In this document: positions 11,110-23,634 of the stretch, piece by piece
How positions within the stretch are numbered: position 1 is the stretch's first letter
How the letters are laid out: the number at the start of each line of letters is the position of its first letter
Source of the DNA: Onchocerca lupi
Taxonomy: Eukaryota > Nematoda > Chromadorea > Rhabditida > Onchocercidae
NCBI GenBank assembly: GCA_028564675.1
Contig: JAOVVO010000056.1
Location: 1-64,000 of the forward strand
Direction of reading: 5' to 3'
DNA: 64,000 nucleotides
Program-made: the position numbers and the translations under genes
The notes under the pieces: generated by a model
Databases searched by the model: none
What the model was told of the DNA's origin: nothing
The model's input: the letters and a program-made list of their open reading frames with translations, nothing else

Positions 11110-14100
11110 ATGGATGCGGTAACTGCAACTACGACTCCGACGATGACTTTCCAGGTAAGTGTCATCTGTTGTTTGATAATTAAGTATCTGGTAGAATTCT
11201 GTGTATTTTTAGATGTTTCATTAAGTATAAAACGTTTGTATCGCATAAGATCTGATATCAGAATTTGGTATCCACTGTGCTTTCGTAACCGAATATCCCT
11301 TTTTCATTATGCTAGAATAGAAGTTTACGCATTTTTCTGTTACCAAGTTTACTGAATGTTGCAAACTATACACGTGTGGCATTTGATATTCCATATCTTT
11401 TTTCTTCTTGTATTAGTTCTTCCATTCGATTCACTCTGACTTTTTCAGAATGTAGAATATAGAGTGCAGTATTCAAAGGAACGGAATTTTCTGAAATTTT
11501 GTGCTACGCGTTATTGAAGAGTAGAATAAAACAAGAGTATTGACATAACTCACAATTTAAATTAGTGATAAGTTAATGCAACCGGATTTGCATTACCCAT
11601 ATGTTTATATTTGATTTCGAGATGTGGGACCACTTAGTTGTGCTAGATTGTATGTTCGAAACGGTGAAGTTTCTGGTGATGAACTTCGTTGTTACTATTT
11701 TAGTATGTCCTCTTAAAAAAATTGTCACTTTGTTGTTAATTTAAATCGCCTCATCTTATACTTTTCATTTAAGATAGATGACTGCTTGAAGTGCCTTCTT
11801 AGCAGTTAATTTCTTGAAACACATAAGTAGTTTGAGATTATTATTGTGGAAAGTTTGCCTTGTCATCAGGCCGCTTAAATTAATTGCAATAGTAATTTTG
11901 AGAGCTTGAGAATTGTTGAGTTCCAAAGCATTTGGAAGACATACATATTATATATCGTTTTTCTCAAAGCAGTCATTCGCATCTTTCGACTTAAAGAAAT
12001 TTAAAATGAATTAAACTGCAAAATTATTATATCTTCAAAAACGGATGGATGAATAATATGTGATTCAAAATATATGTTTAAAAAAAAAAATTCTGTGAGA
12101 AAGGCATGTAGTTTTATGTAGTAATTTGATATTAAAAGAAAAGCAGATTGTACATTTGTTAACTGCATACTTCAATAAGACTTATCGTTAAGCTTCAGAG
12201 ATTAATTTTTTTTCTTTTTTTTCTAATGGAAATAATTTGTGGAATGGTCATTTGAGATTATTCGTTGAGCTTCTGAATTCCTCACTTTCATTTTATTATC
12301 AATAAATAAAACAAGAACTGAATCTTTGTCATGACATACATCATTGAGATTCAAATGTACAATAACAGAGCCTTGTGTAAAAAAAATCTGCTGTAGACTT
12401 TTGAAGTTCAAATTCTTTTTTCTCAGAATCCAGAAGTTTTGTTAGCAACAAATGGACATGACTTATTGCTGATAGTGCCCGAAAGAGGAAGCATGATGTA
12501 CTTGCTCGGAAGGATGACTGCATAATGAATGTGAAAAGTACTGAGCAGAGGAAACTCTGTTCAGACGAAGAAACTTGCAATGGCTTTGCTGACATGGCGT
12601 TGACATCTTTGACATTGAGAGCATTGCAAGGAAGGCTTGATACACTTGGCGATCATGATAGGAATAGAATGCATTGCTTTCATCAATCCGTTTTTCAAAT
12701 GTTCTACTGGTTTGTTACTATTATCTTCAATATTTAAGCGGCCAAAACCGAATTTGCCGTCCTTCGAAGAAATAAGACGTGCCGTACCATCATCATGTTT
12801 CGAAAAATCGCTGTTCAAATCATTGTTTTATCTCGTTTTCGATTTCATAATACTGTACGCTTTGTACAGATTTGTTGGTATATTCGAATCATTTGGGATT
12901 ATTGGGCTGTTTATATGGTAAGATACCTTCATATTTGCTTAGGTTCGCATGATTCCAAAATAATATTGTATGATTTGCTACGAAAAAATCGTCTTAATAA
13001 TCCATATAACTTTGCAAAAAAGCAAAAAATAACTCCACCGGAATCACAAATAGATGTTGTTTACAAAAAAAATCAATTCTAACACTATAGGCAACAATAA
13101 TGTTATTGCCTATTGTGTTAGAATTGACTTCTTTGGTCCTGCTGATGCTGAGAATTTTTTTTAATTTAAAATTAAATTATTTGTATATTTGAATTGAGTA
13201 CAGTAAACGATGAATTTCAGGTATTGTTGCGTGGGAATGTTCGGATCGTCATTGTTTATAGTTGGTCATGATTGCGGCCATGGTACCTTTTCCAAATATA
13301 CTTGGGTCAATGATCTTTTCGGACATATCGCTCATGCTCCAATTTTGGCACCGTACTGGCCTTGGCAGAAATCACATAGACTACATCATCAATACACTTC
13401 TCATATTGACAATGATCGTGTCTGTTCGCTTCTATTAATATAAAAAATTTCATTTACTTGTATCAAGTATTTTAATGTGTTCAAATGTGACAGTATTCTA
13501 ATTATTAATGGGTGCTTTTTTTAATTTTTTGATTAATATTTTAAAAAATTTATTTAAAATTCAGGGACATCCCTGGGTGCTCGAAGAAGATTTCATGACA
13601 CGTGATTGGATAAGTCGCAATTTTGTAAAGATCCCACTTTCCGGTTTCATTCGGTTGGTTAAATGTTGTATTTTTAGATTTGACTGATGCATAATATTGA
13701 AATAAATGTTGCGAATTCTTCAAAAGCACTTTCGTAATTCTTGAAATCTTCTATTTTTCATCTGCAGGTGAATAGACTTGAGTGAAGCTGTTTTTTTACC
13801 CAAGCTGGAGACGTCAGTTTTATATAACATCATCTTTTTTTTTTTTTTTTTTGGAAAAAAATCAATATTTCTAGATGGAGTCCGATTTATACGATGGTCG
13901 GTCTACCAGATGGTAGTCACTTTTGGCCTTATAGTAAAATTTTTAGCAACAATCATGATCGAGTGAAATGTGTTGTTAGTGGTTTGGCATGTTTATTTTG
14001 TGCTGTGGTTAGTTGCTAAAAAAATCTATAATAAATATGTCGAAAATACATTTCAAAAGTGATTTTCTCTTTTCCAAATCTATAATTTTTGCATCATTTC

Positions 14101-15393
14101 TGAGTGTAATATATCAAAAACATAGTAAATATTCCTGTCAATATCTTAATAAATATTCCAGATAGCCTTTGTTATATGTGGTTATAACTGGTACACATTC
14201 ATCAAATATTATTACATTTCGTTGTTGTTTCAAGGCTACTGGCTTATTATTATAACTTATCTGCAACACAGCGATTATAGTATAGAGGTACGTCTCTTTT
14301 TTTATCCTTTTTGCAAAGATTTTTTTATTACTTCCGCCATTTAAAATGAAAAATTTTCTTGATATATATATATGTATCTAAATTCTTGACTATATCTGTA
14401 TTTTTGAGTCCATGAAATATATTTTGTACGTATTCCGTGATATTTTCAATTGCTTGATAATGAAAGCTTAATGATTTTATTCTCACTTTCTCATTATAGT
14501 CTTCTGCTTTCTGGTGTTTTACGAATTTTCCTTTTATATTCAAAAAAGTGGTTAGCTTATTCAATGAGGGAACTATTACAAAAAATAGAAGTCTGAGTTC
14601 GAATGGATTCTATTCAGAAGTTTTTTATCATAGTTTATTAGGCAGAAAAATTAATGGTAATAAAAGCTGAGGAAGGTATACAAATGAAGAATTTATAAGC
14701 GCTTTTAATGATATACTTATGGGGTGGATTATAAGTAAACTATTCAGTATTGTACAATTAAATCATTTTCATACTGGTATGATATGCCGTTTAAAATCGA
14801 TTAGTTTCTCTTGTTTCATATATATTTAGGTTTACGAGGAAGGTTATTGGAATTACGTGATGGGACAAGTGCAAACCATTGATCGAGTGTATGGTTTTGG
14901 TATTGATACACTGCTGCATCATATTACTGATGGTATCACTTTTTCAGTGTTGATCTTTAGAAAAGGAGCTAGTGAAGAAAGTAATCTGTTTTCAGTGAAC
15001 ATCATAGTTATATAAGAATATATGTTTTTAGAAAGGATTCTTTCTTCAAAAAAGAAAAAAGATTTAAATCTTTTAATGATATTGAGGAAGCTAATGAAAA
15101 ATTCAATTTTAAATTATAAATCCAAAGTTCGTTTTTCATTTTATATCAGTATTAATTATTTATTACTTCCAGGGCACGTGGCTCATCATTTTTTTTTCAC
15201 AAAAATTCCGCATTATCACTTGATGGAAGCAACAGAGGCAATTAAAAATGTTTTGGAGCCTTATAAGGCATATCGATGTAAACGCAATTATGATTTCTTG
15301 TTGGAATATTTGACGCTCAATATAAAATTAGAATACCTTGTTGGTAAAGGCACTGGCATCCTTACCTATCCTAAAAAACAGAAAAAGGAATGA
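11110..15393 (+). CDS. fat-2: FAT-2-like fatty acid desaturase (delta-12 type)
   Basis: Eight exons: 11110-11154, 12739-12917, 13221-13419, 13565-13653, 13875-14007, 14162-14287, 14830-14932, 15173-15393. All phases agree and give 364 residues. It is a membrane-bound di-iron desaturase of the nematode FAT-1/FAT-2 group that introduces double bases' worth of unsaturation into acyl chains in the ER, that is, it makes polyunsaturated fatty acids from oleate-type substrates. The three His boxes are intact: HDCGH (91-95), HRLHH (127-131) and HVAHH (293-297). The blocks GHDCGHGTFS, APYWPWQKSH, GLPDGSHFWPYS and FFFTKIPHYHL resemble C. elegans FAT-2 more than FAT-1, which has HDCLH in the first box. 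Hydrophobic segments flank the boxes. The first coding exon is only 15 codons. Intron 1 is 1.6 kb and its acceptor (TATTTAAG) is weak, so the N-terminus is the least certain part. Substrate choice cannot be settled from sequence alone. Confidence 0.93.
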
Positions 15394-16246
15394 TTTGTTA
15401 GGTTTTTTTTTGTGATGTTTTAAACAGTTTTGAAAAAGTGAATTTGAGATTTTCATTATTTCAGTTTCTCAAGAATGATATCAATGACTGATGATATTTG
15501 CTAATAGGAGTAGCTTTTACTTTTACTGGTATGAGTTCTGCTATATTGGTAGCAAAAGTTTTTATTCGACGACGATAATTTAGTAAAGTTTTTTGTTAAT
15601 AATATTGCTCTGCTTCACTAATAAGCATTTTTAACTTAACTTTAAAGAAAGACTTCAAAATTTTGCTTCAAAGGTTCGGAAAAAGTTTTATGATTTCTAG
15701 CTAATGTTTGTGTTGGAAAAAAAAAATTGTCATAAAATAAGAAGGGAGGGGAAAGGGAAAAAAGAAATCAGCAACGTATTGGGCAGATGAAAAAAATGTG
15801 CAGTTCAGTAAGTCAGGTCATTTTTTTCACAGCTTCTGCAACTATATCATTATTGTTCTGATACGAAGCTGTATCTTTGGTAGCATATATCTCGAAACTC
15901 AGTTTCTTCAACATTCAAGCAACTGACAATACAATTCTTTATCATCATTCTTCACTGAAATTAAAGCTTTTCCTTCCGTTGGCTACTGATATCCTGCAGC
16001 CATGCACGCTTTTGCATGCGCATCTTCGAAGGATGAGTCAAAGGTCACCACATTTTATAGTTAAGACATAAACGTAAATGTTTGATGATCCGCTTATCCC
16101 CTTTGCACTTTATTCTATTCTCCTTCTATCCATCCAAAAATTGTCTTTTTAAATGCACTGATTTGATTTCTGAAAAATGAAGAATAGATGCTCAAGTTGA
16201 ACTTAGACAAACAAGACAGCAGTAAAAGCTCTCAGAAATTCTTTAT
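15394..16246. other. Intergenic, no gene seen
   Basis: This is the 3' flank of fat-2, AT-rich, with no supported exon on either strand. Confidence 0.5.
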
Positions 16247-16479
16247 TCAAAACTTTCCAATACCGTAGCCCATCAATGCTTCATCTATATTTTCTCGTTT
16301 TATAGGATTATCAAATGCCTCAGTTTTTTCCAGCATTATGTATACCTCAGAAGCATTTATACTATTTCTCACATATAATTCCTCATTTTCAATATTTTCA
16401 TTTCATTAAAACTAACCAGTCTACCTAATTAACTTTTCAGCGGAGCATCAGTTAAATTAAAGCCACCGTATAGACCTTG
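16247..16479 (-). other. Possible 3' exons of an unrecognised gene
   Basis: Two coding-like pieces lie on the minus strand. One (16429-16479) begins after a strong TGTTTTCAG acceptor and reads 16 codons to a stop. The other (about 16247-16400) reads some 40-50 codons with charged, protein-like composition. It ends in a TGA that overlaps an AATAAA signal. The two pieces are not in one frame and I found no convincing intron between them, nor upstream exons. This could be alternative 3' ends, a pseudogene or chance. Confidence 0.22.
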
Positions 16480-17688
16480 CTGAAAACACAGAAATCGTAA
16501 AATAAAGAAACAGAAGAATAGATTTGACATATTCAAGTCTCTTCAAATTTTCTAACCGCAAAAAATGCCTGAAGTAATTGTAGAAAATAAAAACAAACCC
16601 CTATGTGTTTCACCAATATTTATTAGTTACGGTCTAAATCTATAGTGTTGGTTGTTTGTCGAACAGGACACTTTAAAGATCTGATTCAGTACCAATCAAA
16701 TAATCGGATAACTAATTCCGGATCCAAAAAAAAGACATAGACTTCGAAAATAGAAGGTAAAATCAAACAAGGAATTGTGACATGCAGATTTAAAATTACT
16801 CGTAAAAAGATCTACTAAAAGCCATTTAAAGATATTATCGTTCAGTCATGGATCACAGCAATCAAAAGCTGAAAAATTTGGTGTTTACTGTTTTTTTATT
16901 TCGTTGCGATGATTAATATACGCACAAACGATACAATGCATGGTGAATACATATTAGCGACATAAAAATTGCAAAAAAACTGGTAAAAATGGAGTGATTT
17001 TTTGATAAATTAGATGAAGTAATGAGCTAGGTAACTCTCTGGAACGATAAAAACCTGCCTAGTAAACGAAAAGATAGGATGATGGCAGAAGATAGTGAGA
17101 AATCATCGAGTGTAGCAAATTTATAGCGAAAAAAAAAAAAGCTCAATTTTTGCATGGCTTTCCTTTCTTACAAATAGCAATAGATATGGTATCTGGACAG
17201 AATCCTTAATTCATTCAGTGCATTTAACATTTCTACTTTGATTACTACTCTCCTATTTTTTTACTCATGATTATTTCATTTGCAATATACAACCTATCAC
17301 CCTTCTTTCTAGCTCAATTTTTCACTATTTTGGCACGTCTCTCTTCGTTAATCTTCAAATATCTATTTCCTAAATATCTTTTAGCACAGATTTTTTAAGA
17401 ATAATTGGTAATATTGAATTAAGATAATTTCTTATTATGATAAAAAGCGAAACAAATCTAATGTCAGAAGAAACCATAAGTGTTTTTTATTAGCCTTATC
17501 GAAGTAAAATAGCATTTTTAATATTATGCAAGTAATGTATGTTATTGAATATGTATTTGTGTAACTATAAAATTAAAGGTTGTTTGTTCTAATACAATGC
17601 GATATAAAGTAAGTAGAAAATAGATTAGGTGGTGATATGAACGATGGCACTAGCTCCTCAATGATTCGGCGTAGCATTATCAATGATA
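16480..17688. other. Intergenic, no gene seen
   Basis: AT-rich sequence with short homopolymers. No supported exon on either strand. Confidence 0.45.
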
Positions 17689-18296
17689 TTTGCTAATTAT
17701 CATTCTGTCCACGACCAACGCCCGATTCAAACAGATCATCGAATGCACATTTCAAGCGGAAAATAATGGAAAATGGTTAGATGACGATTTCTTCGAAAAT
17801 GGTTTTTAAATTTCAAAAAATTTACTGCTTGAAAGATTGATTGCAAAATCGGTTCATTTTAATCTGATCTTGGTGTTCCGGATGTCAAAAGACTGCTAAC
17901 TAGAAATCAATTTGTAGCATCAGCTCGGGAATGTAAAGCTATTGAATTCATTAAAATCCAACAGCAATTATGTAAAGTGGGGTAATACTTAAAAAATATA
18001 AATTCTGCCACCAGTTTAGAAGTAGCCCAAAATTTAAGTCTTTAAATTAATTGGAAATCTTGTCTCAACTCCCAAAACTAAGAAATAATTGGTTTTTGCT
18101 TCAGCTCATAGTGAAAAGAGTAGAGTAACAAAAGGAGAAGAGTTCATACCCCATGAACGAAGAGAAGTTTTACGATAATCTTCATAGAAAAAGTTCATCT
18201 TTACATACAGAGAAATCGCAACTTGAAATTTATTATGAAACTTGGAAAAACTACTTTCGAGACTTGCTCAGCATTCTGATTGAGAAAAATAAGTAG
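17689..18296 (+). pseudogene. Coding-like fragments, possible pseudogene or missed gene
   Basis: Three plus-strand open stretches have protein-like composition: about 17689-17801, 17917-17972 and 18106-18296. The first two join in phase across a GTTTTT..TTTGTAG intron, and the second and third across GTAAAG..GCTTCAG. In the third stretch two frames both look coding-like, and the frame reached by splicing stops at about 18178, while the other runs to 18296 with a Trp- and Tyr-containing helix-like end (ETWKNYFRDLL). That pattern suggests a frameshift. No family is recognised and no start codon is evident. Confidence 0.25.
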
Positions 18297-20298
18297 AATA
18301 GCGCAGATGAACCATAAAGTATCTGAAAAGTTTTAATTAAGAATTTTATGACGCCCTGCAAAGTTTCAAAACACTTTATTTGCTGATCTATTTTAGAGCA
18401 GTCTTACTCTGCGCATAAGTCTGATATACTAATATATAAACCGTCGTATACCTTTTAAATCTTTATCCAACCACGATTTTAATAATCAGTGTGAATTATC
18501 CGCTGATCATGTATCCTTTCTGGTTAGAAAATTGCAAACATTAATAGTACACACTTCTTTTCGCCTGTTTTTCGATTTCATTCATAAAAAAAGTTTATTA
18601 AAAGTGAAGTAGCCAAGGTAGTCATTCCTTAAGGTAACCATTTTATTGTTGTTGCATTACTTTCTCTAGTTGTACATTACTCGAATTCACTTTTTAAGTT
18701 CATCTATTCCTACTTTCAAATAATTTCTTATATATTGTTCTTCTCTTCTTAACTTTCTATAAATTGTAAATACTTTTAAATACTTTGATACTTTAAAACT
18801 TAAATACTGTAAAATTCTGAATACTTTACAAAGATTTAAACACTTATTATTTAAATCTTTATTGCTAGTTCGATGAATAGAAGAATGATCATGTAGCTAC
18901 AAAATCTGCTAGCAGGTATGATTTTAAAATAAGTGCATATAGTGTGACCCATGCATCGACATCGCATAAAGGTCATGAATATTAATGTATATTCATGATA
19001 CGATTAGCTTTTGTGTTTTAATATTTTTATATCAGAACTTTTTTTTTTTTTTTTTTTGTTATTCGGTAATTTAATATTGAGCATTTATAAACTTTACACA
19101 ACGGATGACTTCAACAGCATTCATTCATAAGTGTTCAAGCTGTGACATTTGGGGACATTTGACTATTTTGATACAATTCCTTATAAGATATTCGCAAAAA
19201 AAAAAAAAAAAAAAAGAAATCTTTCAAAAAGTTACTTTTAGAAAACAAACTCTTTGCTTTGGAAGCATTTGGAAGCTCCAGCCAGTTAATATTCGGTGAA
19301 AAAGTAGCAAATGTGTCAATCCTTCGGAAAATCGTGATCTCCAACTTATGTTAGAAGTACTTAAATTAAAATCTCTATTTATTTCTACAATGATTTTGTT
19401 CTAGATTCTGGAAAACAAAGAATTAATCTAATTTCCATCCAGGAATAGGGTAACCCAGAAAAAGGATTTTACAATCTCAGCTAATCTGATAAGGTTGTAT
19501 GATCAGTCAAAGATATGTGAAGGGAAAAATTTATATTTACAGTAGGAGAAATTAATGGGCCAAAGTTCCGGAAAGTCGTGAACCGAAAATAATTTTCTGT
19601 TCCAGATCTGATTTCCAATGTTATCAAAGCGAAAACATTTCAGTGGAAGACTATCATTTGATTGGTAATTCTACTGACTTTCGAAAAGTTTTTGGCAATT
19701 GAATTCCTGGAATATAAAGGTCGTAGAAAAGTCCAGTACCGAAGAAAAAATTGAACATGTATTTTACAGTAGAAAAAATTCTCTAAAAAATCAATTTTTG
19801 CAACCCACTATTTTTCCTGAACATGTCTGGAACAGAGCTACTTACATTAAACTAATATTTTGAGTTTTCTTTGTCAAAATTGTGAACAATTGTCAAACAG
19901 TTATAGTTAACAGTTAACATAAATTTTTGCAGTTCGAGTTAACATAAATTTTAAATGAGTGGAACTCATAAATCGGAAATCTGCAGTATTTTTGATCGTT
20001 TATTTAAAATATATGAGTTACAGTTAAATCACATCTTAATATTATTCAAATTGGTTGTATGTTATCATTGCTACAACTGTTGCTCATTCTATCAAAAAAT
20101 TTTTATTTGAGAACCGCAACGAAATTACGATTCTTGGAAAACTGCCGAAGTTTTAAAAATTAAACATTCATTGTTAATCAAATAATTCAAAAACTTAGAG
20201 CAACTATAGGAAACACTTGAGAAAATACTGTTTTCTTTTAAATTAATTATTTATAATTTACCGAAAAAAAAATGAAAAGAACACTATTGTTTATGATA
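18297..20298. other. Intergenic, no gene seen
   Basis: About 2 kb of AT-rich sequence with poly(T) at 19040-19058 and poly(A) at 19196-19215. No exon is supported. It is the 3' flank of the minus-strand cysteine-rich gene. Confidence 0.5.
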
Positions 20299-23200
20299 TT
20301 AGGCGCCGCTTGTAGGACATCCATGACCACGTTCACCAGGCTGGCATTTACAATCTCGATCCTTCATTCGCCGTTCCGTGATATCTCGCCCATCCTGATC
20401 TTTTCCGATTACGCATAAACATCCTTGAATTTCCAAGATTAACAAAAATAATGCGTGAGTTTGCATCAAAATTTGTGATCATGCCGTAATGATTAAAGAG
20501 AAAGTCAATGAAATAAAGTAAACCGCTAATCATTTTATGGATAAAAATTTATCGGTTTGATCAGAACATACTTTTTCACCTGATAAAAAACTTTCTTTTA
20601 AGTCTGGAATTGAAAGTTGCATATACCCTTAGGTCTCGGAAAGCATCCTTCTTTGAGTCCCTTGAATTTTTCATTTAATTCATTAATGACAGCACGGTAA
20701 TTTGCTTGAGCTCGTTCTCGAACTGGATCGCGAACATTCTGCGATGGCCATTCATTAGCTGTTCTTCTATTCTTCTGGAAAGAATGACTTCTAAGCGATA
20801 AAGTACTCAAAAAGTTCAGTGTGAAGAGCATAAGAGTATAAGTGCCAGCTGTTGGAAATCTGATCAAAGTTCCGAAGTTTTTTCGCTACAATATCGCAAT
20901 ATCCGAAATTTGTTGAATTTGATGATGGCAAGATTCCAGACAAGTGAACTCATAAATGTTTCGATTAAACCGATGAATTTGCATAATCCTTGAATTAAAT
21001 GAGAGATATAAAGATGGACAATAGATTGACATGATTGGTGTGCAGCACCTTTTAACAATTAAAAAATTATCGAATCAAGATTAACTTCGGTATCTGAAGA
21101 TCAACTTGCCGGTATGGAGAGATGTAAATCAAAAAAATGAAAAAAGAGTTATATGGCGATTTCGGCAAACATGTTCAGATTTTGTAGAGATTTTTAACAG
21201 AATTACAGACAATAAAAATGGCAAACTATAGCACCGAATATCCAGAATCCTAGAAAGATATATATCTGTTTGTGATCTACATCTTTGAGTATCTTTTTAT
21301 CGATGATCATAGAATCAAGGAGGACTATTAATTTATGCATATAAAACATTTTCAAAATTTTTGGAAACTTTAAAATTGTGCATGATATAGTTACGCAGGT
21401 AGGTGATTTTGCAAAGAAATTTTAATAAGAAATTTTCCGAATATGCGAAGCTATAATATAAAATGATAATGAATGTGAACTGTAAATGATTTTGAAATAG
21501 TTTAAAAAACAACTTTTCCAAACTTACCCATTTCCCAATTTAATCTCAAGTTAGTACAAATGCCCTTTATGCAAAATCAGAAACTAAAATGGATTAATAA
21601 TCTAGTAAATTTGATCCAACTGGAAACTACTATTAGTAGGTCAAAATTGTGATCCAAACATATTATAAACAAATAGAGCTTATATTTTTGATCAAATTGC
21701 ACTGCAACTGAAGAAATAGAAACAAATTGTCACAACTTTGGAAATTTTAAAAGGCACATGGACATTGCAAGTAAAGGATGTTTTTTACTGATCATTGCTG
21801 ATTAATTTTCAAATTAAGCTCATCAAGGAGTTTGCAACCTGTGAAATTACCTATGAAAATACTTGTAATACCTGTGAAAAAAAAAATACCTTTAAAATTT
21901 TGCATTGCATGTCTTCATCATATTCCTTCACTACCTCATTACCAGATGGATCCTTTTCATTGCATTTACAACCCCCAGATGGCATCGGGAAGCAGTTTTC
22001 TCTATAATTACTGTATCGCTCCTTGATTTCCTCATTCAACTGTTTCTTGTGAAGTATCGTTTGCGCTGAAAAAATTCTGATTTTTTGAAGATTCAGAAAA
22101 TACAAATTTTGATGTATATTGTTTCCCAGTGGTTTAATTAATTAGCTAATCTCAAATGGTTTAATTAATCAGTGCCTGCAGCAATTAATTGGCAAAAAAA
22201 AAAAAAAAAACGATTGATTACCCAGTTTTCTGATAGGATTCGTCATATATCTGACTAAACAATATTTTGTCAGTTATTTGTCCCTCATTATTAGTGGAGA
22301 AATGATAAATCGAATTTGAAATCTAGTAAGTGATTTAATCTGGATACCAATGAAATTTTCAATCATAAGGTGTTAACTTCTAATAAATCATTCAAGTTGA
22401 AGGATTTTTTGTTTCTTACTCATGGTTAATGGAAATATCTTACAAAGCATAGTATATGACGCTATGGTACTACAAGCAACATGATGGTATTATTTGAAAA
22501 AAGGCTCTAATATTTCACATTTCCTTCTGGTACCTCTAAATACTCCTTTTCTAATTTCTGAGAATACGAAAGAAGACTGCAATGTCCTACAAAGTATAAA
22601 CAACTACGAACTGAATTTTTGAAATGTTTAATATGATATTAAACAATCAATCATCGTTCATCATTATACATCAATTAGTACTGCTCTGTGGAGACTTAGA
22701 AGGTTTGTCTGTAAATCAAAACAAGTCGTAAACAGGATAAAACTACACTTGATTAGAAGTTATAGAAATCAGTATTTGAACTAAAGAAATGCAAGATATT
22801 TGCAGGCTTTTTCAACATTATATGCATCATATTGCGTAAATCTTGTGAATCGTAATGTTCAATGTCATTTTAATTGTTAGTGTAATGTTTATCTCGACAA
22901 GGTTGTCTAAAGAATTACATCAAAAGCTATTGAACCATTTCCCACAAGCTGATTAATTCAACAATTCTTTCAAAATCTGAATTTTTATTATACTGCTAAC
23001 GATTTGATCAACTTTGATATCTCTAAAAAGAATCAGCGCTTTCAAAATCGATTTCTTCAAAGCGAATAAATGGCTGGCTCTTGAAGTTATCAAGTTTTCA
23101 TTTTTTTGAAGATTTCAAATATTCAATTAATATGTAATTACCTGTGATGTCTAATTTGCACTGCTCATCCGAGTCGTAATTTTCAATGGTTTCAACACCA

Positions 23201-23634
23201 TTTCCTTGTTTCACATTACATGAACATCCACCACTAGGTCTTGGGAAACAGTCCTCCCGTAAATTTCCGTACTTTTTTTGTAATACTGCTGCCGTATCAC
23301 GTTTTGTGATTGTTGCATTTGTTATCTCAAACAATAATTTCGTTAAAATTGATAAAGGAAGGATATTAAAATAGTATAAGTAGATTAAATTAGCAATGAT
23401 TTCCAGTAATAACCATCAAATCTCAATTTAATTATTAATCAAAAGAAATTTTCCGATTTATTTATATTAAAAAAAAAAAAAAAAATCACTATATTCTCTT
23501 CAATTTCCAGAAATGTATATTTAATTGATAAATGGTAAATTTAATGAGAAAAAATAACGAACTGTTGGTATCGTAAAAATGACAGAACATAGGATGAGCA
23601 CGGGAAGAAACATCGTGTTGAGAAGTGAAGGCAT
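20299..23634 (-). CDS. Secreted cysteine-rich three-repeat protein, family unknown
   Basis: Five exons on the complement: 23563-23634, 23142-23325, 21890-22065, 20627-20774, 20299-20423. All phases agree, giving 234 residues. The first exon encodes a typical signal peptide (about 1-24: short N-region, then hydrophobic FLPVLILCSVIFTI). Three repeats follow, each starting with a basic/amphipathic helix-like stretch. Repeat 1 has CFPRPSGGCSC at 50-60 and closes with YDSDEQC at 74-80. Repeat 2 has CFPMPSGGCKC at 110-120 and YDEDMQC at 134-140, exactly 60 residues later. Repeat 3 has CFPRPKGCLC at 188-197, split by an intron, and a different tail with DCKC (217-220) and a final Cys at 229. Repeats 1 and 2 each have four Cys, compatible with two disulfides. 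It is presumably secreted or released into the extracellular space. It is not a DHHC, kringle, ShK or EGF pattern that I know. Introns are long (up to 1.2 kb). The exon 2 and exon 5 acceptors (TTTGAG, ATTCAAG) are weak. Confidence 0.75.

Noticed and set aside
17690..17765. Minus-strand reading ending in a stop, resembling a C-terminal exon
   Set aside because: An in-frame TAA lies just upstream and no AG acceptor separates the two, so it cannot be an exon as read.
22128..22172. GGTTTAATTA occurring twice, recalling the start of spliced-leader SL1
   Set aside because: Only the first ten bases match; the rest of the leader and the donor are absent, so it is not an SL RNA gene.
20299..23634. 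Assignment of the cysteine-rich gene to the filarial ALT family
   Set aside because: It lacks an acidic N-terminal domain and the cysteine spacing differs, so I left the family open.
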